From the NCBI GenBank assembly GCA_015179025.1, contig WHUX01000001.1, positions 868,001 through 932,000 on the forward strand: a DNA stretch of 64,000 nt. Direction: 5' to 3'. The stretch is from Terfezia claveryi (taxonomy: Eukaryota; Ascomycota; Pezizomycetes; Pezizales; Pezizaceae). Shown piece after piece: positions 57,000-64,000 of this stretch. Under the pieces are notes generated by a model. It made no database searches. It saw only the letters and a list, made by a program, of their open reading frames with translations, and had not been told where the DNA came from. Each line of letters opens with the position of its first letter. Position 1 is the first letter of the stretch. The translations under genes and the position numbers were made by a program.

Positions 57000-57020
57000 T
57001 CATAACCTCGTATTCTTACA
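57000..57020 (+). mobile_element. Stray Copia LTR 3' terminus
   Basis: Twenty of 21 bases match the last 21 bases of the LTR at 55396-55416 (CATAACCTCGTA ... TTACA). Sequence further left is only weakly similar, so this is either a decayed solo LTR or a fragment. It ends about 215 bp before the start codon of the HNH gene. Confidence 0.5.
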
Positions 57021-57234
57021 GGGAGATGGTCCTTTTTTTTCCCGTGGGGCGCGCTTTTTCTTTTGAGGACTATCTAGCATGGCTTCAATGTTTGCAGCCC
57101 ATCCACCAGTCTCATGCCAAGGCCCGGACACTAAATGGCTACTTTGACGTAGACTACACGAACCATTCCACCCGATCTACACATTCCACTTCCCAGTCGC
57201 GGTTTCGATTTCAGGCCTTCTAATCCCCCTGGCA

Positions 57235-58552
57235 ATGGCTTCTCTGAGAGCCGGTGCCCAGAGCTGGGATCGTCAGCCAGCGCCTCTAGCCCTGCCCACG
57301 CGCCCAAGCGATTTTGTATTCGTAGTGCATCCAGGCTATGCAGACCGAGCTGGCACCCTTTTTAAGCTACCGGCATATGACTCCTTCGTTAGAGGGTCTT
57401 CAGGCACTTCTTGGGGCATCCACCACGGACTGGTCCTTCGGGCATGTGAGATTGTGAGCGGAAATACAGAAGGGATCCTCAGTACCCTAACCTTCGACGA
57501 ACTTCTCAACACAGAGTGTAATGCGAACTGGGAAATAGTCTTCCGCCGACATTGTGCACAGCGGGATATTAATGAAATCCTTTTGCCTGGTAGGTATTTT
57601 TTTTATGTGCACAACTTTGAAGGCAACAGGCAGTACGCCATATGCGACAGCTTCCGGAGCTGGAGCTTCCCAGACATGCTCCCGCCCGAATGGTCTATAC
57701 CAGTATATTCTCTCCTCGTTACTTGAAACCCTATATGAATACTGACTTGTCATTCCCGGCCTAGACTGAACCTTCCACCCGCATGGTCCTTTCGGTTTCC
57801 GCCTACAGTGAGGAAGTGCGCCTCCGCGACGAAGTATGCAAAATCTCTAAGTATTGGGATGGGTCGCAGGTTGCTCATATCGTTCCAAAAGACGAGGTAG
57901 AATGGGTAGGCCGGTCTGTGTAGTATCGTGGTTCCTTGCTAATTGGTGTTGTCTTTAGTTTGTACGAAATGGCCTCGGGATATACAATGCAAACCAAATG
58001 CTCCGTCCAGTTCCGGAAAATCAGATTTCAGATGTGAACAACCTCATTCTGTTACGATCTGATATACACTATAGCTTTGACATACCAACCTTTGTATTCG
58101 CTCCCAAAGGCACCCCTGCACAGTATGTGGTTCACTTTCTATCCCCCACTGTGAACTATAGCCATCTTTATCACAATTGTATCGTCGACCAGCTGGATGT
58201 ACCAGCCGAGTTCTTGTATGCACGATTTGCGTGGTCCATCTTCCGTTTATTGGCCGGATTTTATGCAGGACGAAAACGACCTGCCGGAGCGGAGGATGTT
58301 GTACTAGTGGAAGGTACCAGGGGTGAGGTACCGGTAGCCAAAACAGGGCGCACAACAACCAGTCGTGGTTGGGGTAGTAGCATGTCTGGGAAGCCGACCA
58401 CTACCACGACTACCACCGTTGCCACACCCGAGGTAACTGACGATAACCAACCAGGTACAGCAGGAGGAACGGCAGCTCACAGGTGGCGCAAAGCTTACCC
58501 AACTTTAGGTTACTTGACTAGAATCAATTTGATTTTGAGGTCCTTGTGCTAA
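57235..58552 (+). CDS. Fungal HNH-endonuclease-domain protein (HNH_2 type)
   Basis: Three exons fit: 57235-57702, 57765-57905, 57959-58552, giving 400 aa with all joins in phase. The N-terminal half has VFVVHPGYADRAGTLFKLPA and GIHHGLVLRACEIVSGN, a block commonly found ahead of the HNH domain in fungal proteins of this type. The HNH motif is complete: SQVAHIVPKDEVEWFVRNGL, then NNLILLRSDIHYSFD, then a FVFAPKG strand; the His, Asn and His positions are all present. LDVPAEFLYARFAW follows. The tail is Thr-rich and low complexity and ends WRKAYPTLGYLTRINL. The biological substrate of the family is unknown. It sits between transposon fragments and has a broken relative at 61.67-62.2 kb, so it belongs to a small multicopy family. 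Start is the first ATG in frame. Confidence 0.8.
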
Positions 58553-59904
58553 CGTCCATGATTAGGACAGGAACCTTCATGCTCGCAATATCCAGCATGG
58601 CATGATGCATCCTACTACCCGGAAATTGAATATTTCCCTACGGGAGCGTACCTTAAGGGAAAGGGAACCATCCCTGCATGCGTGAGAGCAAGCACGGATG
58701 ATAAAGGTGGTATCGGCGACAGGGGAATTGTGGGAAGAAGGTGAGGCAGCACTCAGGGAGGAGTAGCTTTTCAACGGTGACATTGAAGAATTAAGGATGC
58801 TCGGCAAATAGAGGACCCCCTCTAATCCTATAAATCATGGTCTTCCGGTTCTGGGTGCGGATTACTGGTTGCTGCTCCTATGCGCGCATGGTGCAATAGA
58901 GGAGTGGAGAGTGGAGGGAGATGGGTTTCGTATATGCTCGGTGTTTTAGTAGGTCTAGTTCAAAAACCGTACTGAGTGTAACGATGTGGGAATTCTTGAT
59001 GCTGTATGTTTTTTCATATTTAAGAGCTGACGGGGTATTTGTATACCAGTTGAATGGAGGCACGGGAGAGAATAACAAATATACTAGGTGGTATGAACAG
59101 CTGGTATTAGTATTGACAACTAGACTACTTCACATGTTGTAGAGTAGAGAAATAAATGAGTACATAGTCACGAGACTGGAGGATTTAGAAGAGCATCTTT
59201 CAATATACTCTCTATGTGTATACAGAGATTGTATATGCCGCAAGGATGATTTGGTAGTACATCACGGAAGAGAAGCTCAAAACACACAATGAATGATTCC
59301 ACACTCATGTAAATACAATATGTGCGCGCATGCATACACTGTTACCCGCAGTCAAATACGAAGGCTCCAGGTACATGCTATTATCCTACACTTTCTAGCA
59401 CATCTCCTACGCTATGATGACCTGTTGAGACGGGGCATGAGTTCTAGTTCGAATCCAATCTTGAGAGAGAAAGCTGGGTCAAAACAGAGGTTACAATTTG
59501 ATATCAACTCCCAGGAGGATAGACAAATATAGACAAAAAGGCTCTGGTGTATAGCACAACAAAAGGCTGGCATGGCAGGGGTTGAACTAATGGATATTCT
59601 GATTGTAGTTGTGGGCCTATGGCAATGGTAATTCATGAAAGGCCCAGGCTCTGCTGGAAAATCGTATCCAATTATAGTCATAGTGCGAAATGGGCATGTT
59701 TGAGATTATTAACATATATTTATAGGAGATCTGTATATTGGTACTATTGATGTTGCCTCTTGTTAGTAGGTACTAGGGTATTTGTGTACTATCTTACTCA
59801 TAGCAGAACTCCCCATTGGGTAGTCATTATCCCATTTGGAATAGTTCGAATGGCCAAGGAATGTAGTCTGGTTGGCACAAGCGTCTCGTAGAGACTGAAG
59901 GAAC
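58553..59904. other. Unassigned DNA between HNH gene and second Copia fragment
   Basis: No supportable gene. Short open frames only. The last 100 bases may be decayed Copia sequence just upstream of the reverse-transcriptase match. Confidence 0.4.
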
Positions 59905-61149
59905 TCGGATAGTTGATACCAAATGGGTGGGTATACCTAGTAAAAAGGAGAGCTGACGGAAGTATTGAAAAATACAAGGCTCGCAAGGTTGGAAGAGGAT
60001 TCACTCAAGAGGCAGGTGTCAATTATGATGCTTACGCCCAAATGATGCGCCCCGAAACCTTCAAAATCCTGCTAGTCATTGCCCTATATCAAGCATGGGC
60101 AATCCGGCAATGGGGGACGTCGTGGCAGCCTACCTCCAAGCTCTCCTTAAGCATGAATGTATACATCACCGATATAAATGAGGCAGGAAAGGTCGAATAC
60201 TGGAAGCTTGATAAAGCCCTGTATGGGCTCAAGCAAGCAGGCCACGAATGGTTCAAGACCCTTTGCGAGATATTAGCCACTTTAGGACTGAACCAATGCA
60301 TTGGCGACGAGGGGCAAGAAAGGAACCGCCATCATCGAAACTCATGTGGACGACCTCTTAGGAATTGCACCAAAAGATGAAAAACTCGATGGCATTGAGC
60401 AAGGGATTGAAGAGCGAATAGAGCTGGACAAAAAGGGAAAACCAGAAAAAGATGCTGGGGATGGAACTCACTTGGAAGGAAGATGAAGTTATACTGACTC
60501 AGAAAGTATTGATAGAATCGATGGTGGACAAGTTCCTGAGTAAAGAGAATGGACAAAGTGGCAGCAGTCTTACGAAAAAGGGAGCAAAAATCCAAACCCA
60601 TCGTACCAGGCACTAGTGGGGGCTGTTATGGTCAACCGAATGACAAGACCGATATCCCAATACATGTAAACCTGCTCGGACGAAGGATCAAGGACAATAA
60701 CCACGAGAATGGGAAGCAGCAAAGCAGGTATTACGGTATTTGTGCTCAACCAGCATATACGCGGATGCATCGTACGGGGGAGGAGAGTCCCGATCCCAGA
60801 CCGGAGTGCTAATGACACTGGGGAACCAACTGATAGCGAAGGCAGGACATAGTATCATTGTCAGTAACGGAAGCCGAATACATAGCGGACTGCGAAGGGG
60901 GCAAAAGATGCTGCATGGATGACTCAATTCCTGAACGAGATGAGTGTGAAGATGGGAATACCAGGGCTATACACGGACAGCGAGGGAGCTTACAACCTGA
61001 GCCTAACATCGAAATTTGCTCGGAGGAGCCGCCATATCGAGCACAGATACCACTACATCCGACAAGTACGAGCCGAGAAGTTGAAAGTGATCACGATCTC
61101 TGGAAAGGATAACCCAGCCGATATCTTGACGAAAAACTCTTGGCAATAA
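59905..61149 (+). pseudogene. Copia retrotransposon pol fragment: reverse transcriptase to RNase H (multiply broken)
   Basis: A longer 3' piece of a Ty1/copia-type pol. Reverse transcriptase: IEKYKARKVGRGFTQEAGVN, then FKILLVIALYQAWAIRQW; the AAYLQA block (around 60125) and the VYITDINEAGKVEYWKLDKA/LYGLKQAGHEWFKTL block are in different frames; ETHVDDLLGIAPKDEKLDG holds the DD pair of the active site. Then KMLGMELTWKEDEVILTQKV. RNase H: YADASYGGGESRSQTGVLMT, SVTEAEYIADCEG, TDSEGAYNLSLTSKFARRSR, HIEHRYHYIRQ, KDNPADILTKNSW, stop 61147-61149. At least four frame changes are needed, so it is not functional. It is related to but clearly distinct from the 54.6-kb copy. Confidence 0.87.
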
Positions 61150-61298
61150 GCACGGTTACCATGGAAGGAATCCTGGATGGATACGATCAAACAACCCCGA
61201 TGAACCCAGATCAAGCACAAGCTCCCTGGGACCACTTAATCCTAGAAATGACTGAGGAGGGACTCCAGATGTTGGGACTTGCAACTTGGCCGCTCGAG

Positions 61299-61563
61299 TG
61301 TTGGAAATACTCTCACGGTAGCACAAGGTCACGACATGCGCAGGGAAGATCATGACTGAATGGAGGCAATCTGGTTATTACGTAGGATTTTCTAATGGAG
61401 GCAATTTGAATCATGGCCGGAAAGGATAAAAGAGCTGGAAATTCGTTGTCGAAGTAAGAAGACAGAGCACTTAGGACCATAGCATTAAGACTATAGCGAT
61501 ATCTAGATAACTCTGCCGAATATACTCTTTACTGAACCCACAACTGCAATAAAGTAATAACCA
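61299..61563 (+). mobile_element. 3' LTR of the second Copia fragment
   Basis: Starts TGTTGGAAATACTCTC at 61299, 149 bp after the pol stop, and would end ...ATAACCA near 61563 (about 265 bp, TG...CA). The first 16 bases match the LTR at 55159 with one or two changes, and an internal CTATAGCGATA block is shared. A GGATAAAAGAG sequence at about 61424 could be its TATA box. Right boundary is less certain. Confidence 0.65.
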
Positions 61564-61664
61564 CTGGCTGGAAATATCTATGCCAAAGTATGCTCCCTGA
61601 TTTCCTCATATACCTCCACGCCGGAATACCAAGTTGCGCTATTCCATGCGGGATCCCCGGTGCA

Positions 61665-62225
61665 GGAAATATCCGAGCCTACAAAAATGATAGCTCAGCC
61701 ATGGTCACAGGGACTATAATTCGGGGATACAAACCTAATCCCGGGTACGCCTTTTTCCAGGCCTCCACCAGGGAAATACTATTTGCATTTGGTTTTCCCT
61801 TCCCTCTTTCTCTCTCTTTTAACTTTAGTCTTTCACTTGATCGTTGTGGCGCTGCATGGCCCTTTACACTTCTACCACCACCACGGCTCCTACGGCCACA
61901 ACTAAGACCACGACCAAGACCACGACCACGACCACGGCTACCACCACGGCCACTGCTGTCATCCTTATTGCCCCGATCGTCGTCACCACTTGGCGGTGTG
62001 ACTGGTCAGAAATGTGTTTGTAAATAGTAACAAAGGTGACATGCAATTGCAGTACCGCCCAAGCAAACCTCGCATACAAAAACTCAGCACGTACGCCGAG
62101 CTCCCATGTCACAGTTGTGGTATAGGTGCCCGAGATTCGTAGTTTGTTCTCAGAAGTGGGAAACATACTTCCCATTTTTAGAAACAATAACAAATATTGC
62201 CATTGTCAAAGGCACTAGTCTCGGC
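61665..62225 (-). pseudogene. Broken C-terminal fragment of an HNH-family gene
   Basis: On the minus strand, reading down from about 62220: FVIVSKNGKYVSHF, LGHLYHNCDM, then in another frame RAEFLYARFAWAVLQL. These match, in order, FVFAPKG...YVVHF, YSHLYHNCIVDQ and PAEFLYARFAWSIFRL of the intact HNH gene at 57.2-58.6 kb. It has an in-frame stop and a frameshift, and the N-terminal half and HNH motif are missing. Further down, an Arg/Gly-rich tail (GRGGSRGRGRGLGRG) leads to AWKKAYPGLGLYPR, the counterpart of WRKAYPTLGYLTR, ending near 61668. The tail composition (RG) differs completely from the Thr-rich tail of the intact gene. Confidence 0.75.
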
Positions 62226-63140
62226 ACCCGACCCTCGAGCTTGGCATAATTCGGAATTGGCCTTCTTAACAATCACCGGCTGATCATGCATCATCATAGT
62301 TTCTCTACAATCGGCAGCAATTTCCTTCGGTTCTGGAAAGTCCAATGTTATAACGCTCGAAGTGGAACTTATTTCTCCCATCTTTGATTCTTTCGTTTTC
62401 ATGGTTCTTTCTACCCATTCTTTCTGCCACTCCTTAACTTGTCCGTCCTCATCCATTGCTGGGTATGGTACTCGAGTATTCATTGCCGTATCAGAATCTC
62501 CTAAGAACAACGTGTACCCTTTGAAATGCACATCCCCTCTCTCAATTGCCTTTTTAAGTGCTCTGCAATCTTCTCGTCTGTGCGCTCCTCCACACCAATA
62601 ACATCCTCGGGGTCGACTCAAAGGTGTATTATTTTGAGTATAATCCCTGTGGCCATACTGATTTGGATTATAGAGTTGTTGAATTGGTGTTGTTGTAACC
62701 ATTTTTCGAAGTTCGGCGATTTCCCCTTGCGCTTCCATATTCTGCAATTTTAAGTCCTTTAATTGCTGGATAACTTCGTCCATAGGATCAGTTTTCTCTT
62801 GCTTCTTCTGAATTTTTTCCTTTTCCTTTTTCACATTGCTCTCATTTTTCAAGATCTTCACAACTGGCATGTCATCATCTTCACCCACTGGATGGTCGGC
62901 CTCTTCTCGTAGCAACTTCCTCATTTGAGAACCTCGACTGTCCAACCATGCAATCGCTGCTTTTTTGACATCGTTCCACCTTTCTCTGCACGACTCTGGA
63001 TCGTTCAAGAACATATAATTCTTCTTGAGAAATTCGTCACCAGCCTTTTCCGGGAAAGCCGTTAAAAATAGTCGAATCCTGCTGAGTTTTGCTAATCTTT
63101 CCTCTCTTACCAGAACCTCCGATTTGTCACTGAATTCCAT
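62178..63140 (-). CDS. Gag-like protein with CCHC zinc knuckle (retrotransposon)
   Basis: Single open frame of 320 codons from ATG 63140. The N-terminal region is helical (RIRLFLTAFPEKAGDEFLKK, RWNDVKKAAIAWLDSRG), followed by a Lys/Glu-rich coiled-coil segment and QLKDLKLQNMEAQGEIAELR. A zinc knuckle CYWCGGAHRREDC (CX2CX3HX4C) lies near residues 180-192, followed by RALKKAIERGDVHFKGYTLF. This layout is that of fungal LTR-retrotransposon gag proteins, more Gypsy-like than Copia (inference). No protease or pol follows on the minus strand; instead the frame runs within about 15 residues into the broken HNH fragment, so the real gag end is missing. Whether it is expressed is unknown. Confidence 0.75.
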   Translation of the reverse strand: MEFSDKSEVLVREERLAKLSRIRLFLTAFPEKAGDEFLKKNYMFLNDPESCRERWNDVKKAAIAWLDSRGSQMRKLLREEADHPVGEDDDMPVVKILKNESNVKKEKEKIQKKQEKTDPMDEVIQQLKDLKLQNMEAQGEIAELRKMVTTTPIQQLYNPNQYGHRDYTQNNTPLSRPRGCYWCGGAHRREDCRALKKAIERGDVHFKGYTLFLGDSDTAMNTRVPYPAMDEDGQVKEWQKEWVERTMKTKESKMGEISSTSSVITLDFPEPKEIAADCRETMMMHDQPVIVKKANSELCQARGSGAETSAFDNGNICYCF

Positions 63141-64000
63141 AATAAACGCTCTGCACAGTAAATTTCCTAAATTAGATGGCAGTGGACTTGTTATTTATTT
63201 AGCATTGGCTCAAAGCCATGGCAGGGCAGTAGAGGAAAGGTGTATTTAAAATGACGTATGCCATAGAAGTGCAGCAGGCAAGATAGAAGGGCTATACTTT
63301 GATATGCGAAGCAGAATGAAACATGAACCAACAGTATTGAGACTGCTGTCGTCATGTGAATAGGGGTGATGTAATTTATTTAGACGCTTAGCCCGGACCA
63401 AATGAGTGGCTACCTAAGAAAGAGTATCTACAACCTACAACCTGTTGTAGTATGATCCTCCAACATTTATGGCTATAGACTGAAGTATATGAGTTTTCCC
63501 TGTTTGCACTGCCATATCTAAGCTTCAGATTGCTGGGCTAGTACTACGGTGGTCACTCACCGTAGGAATCCTATGACCATATATATCTTAACGAGATATT
63601 CACCAAGTTGTTGTCTAAAAAGGGTATGTTATACAATGAGTAAGCCCTCCTGACCTAAGAACATACTACCACTTTGAGTAATATGACGCTTGCCTAGGGC
63701 CTACCAGATTCGAAATTAGTATTACCAATTATTTTTTAGTTTCCAATTAAAGTCACCTGCTAACTTGGCCGTCTGCAACGTCAATCATTTCGTTATGATT
63801 TCTTACAACGTCCGGTATCTAAGTAAACAACTACCAAAACTTCATCATTTTCAACTTCACTAGCACAACGGACAGATTGCCAACACATGTAGTAGAACCT
63901 ACGGGGGTGGTTTATGGGGCCGAGAGCAGTCTTATTGATGGGGGGGCACAATCCTGGATGTCAGCGTGATTGTCACAACCGTCTCTCCTTGGCCTTTCTG
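63141..64000. other. Right end of the window, repeat-like, no gene seen
   Basis: AT-rich DNA without supportable ORFs apart from the dispersed repeat copy. It may contain the leader of the gag-bearing element, but I see no LTR. Confidence 0.4.
63477..63553 (+). repeat. Copy B of a diverged dispersed repeat
   Basis: Aligns without gaps to 53561-53637. Where the copies differ, this copy usually has T or A where copy A has C or G (for example ATTGCTGG against ATCGCCAG). The pattern is what repeat-induced point mutation or cytosine deamination would leave. Confidence 0.75.

Noticed and set aside
59430..59480. tRNA-like T-loop (GTTCGAATCC)
   Set aside because: No matching acceptor, D or anticodon stem can be folded around it.

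Overview
The window is nuclear DNA of a filamentous ascomycete (Pezizomycotina-like). The evidence is the many short GT-AG introns of about 45-70 nt with CTAAC/CTAAT-type branch sites, the gene set (Dicer-like RNase III, TRS85, TAP42, IML1, SYF1, peroxisomal LON with a PTS1 tail, a fungal HNH-family protein), Zn2Cys6 regulation, and decayed Copia retrotransposons. The species cannot be fixed from sequence alone.

Layout. 1-13.1 kb is gene-dense housekeeping DNA: the 3' end of NMD3 (+), TRS85 (-), an IAH1-type GDSL esterase (+), TAP42 (-) and an 18-exon Dicer-like gene (+). About 0.76 kb downstream of Dicer lies a near-perfect inverted repeat (arms of about 580 bp, 658 bp spacer; 13863-15680) that is not explained by any gene. 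A DNAJC8/Spf31-type J-protein gene follows (16360-17367). From 17.4 to 31.7 kb the only recognisable gene is a three-exon Zn2Cys6 regulator (-, 23607-25800), flanked on both sides by about 6 kb without genes. From 31.7 to 52.3 kb the window is gene-dense again: peroxisomal LON (-), mitochondrial ribosomal protein uL23m/MRP20 (-), an OCA6-type phosphatase (+), V-ATPase subunit D/VMA8 (-), SYF1 (+), IML1 (-) and a U1A/U2B''-type RRM protein (+). From 52.3 kb to the end is a repeat island: two broken Copia pol fragments with 3' LTRs, a stray LTR end, an apparently intact HNH-family gene (57235-58552), a broken HNH relative on the other strand, a gag-like ORF with a CCHC knuckle, and a diverged repeat pair.

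Exon structures were worked out by hand from splice sites. For every multi-exon gene the exons add up to a whole number of codons and the joins restore conserved family sequence, so the models are fairly secure. Functional themes: RNA silencing (Dicer, next to a potential hairpin locus), TOR/nutrient signalling (TAP42, IML1), splicing (SYF1, DNAJC8-like, U1A-like), peroxisome/vacuole/secretion (LON, VMA8, TRS85), ribosomes (NMD3, MRP20). The gene neighbours look like ordinary eukaryotic synteny, not an operon or cluster. The most unusual items are the Dicer-adjacent palindrome, the HNH family with variable tails in the transposon island, a 7-nt microexon in the U1A-like gene and a GC-AG intron in LON.
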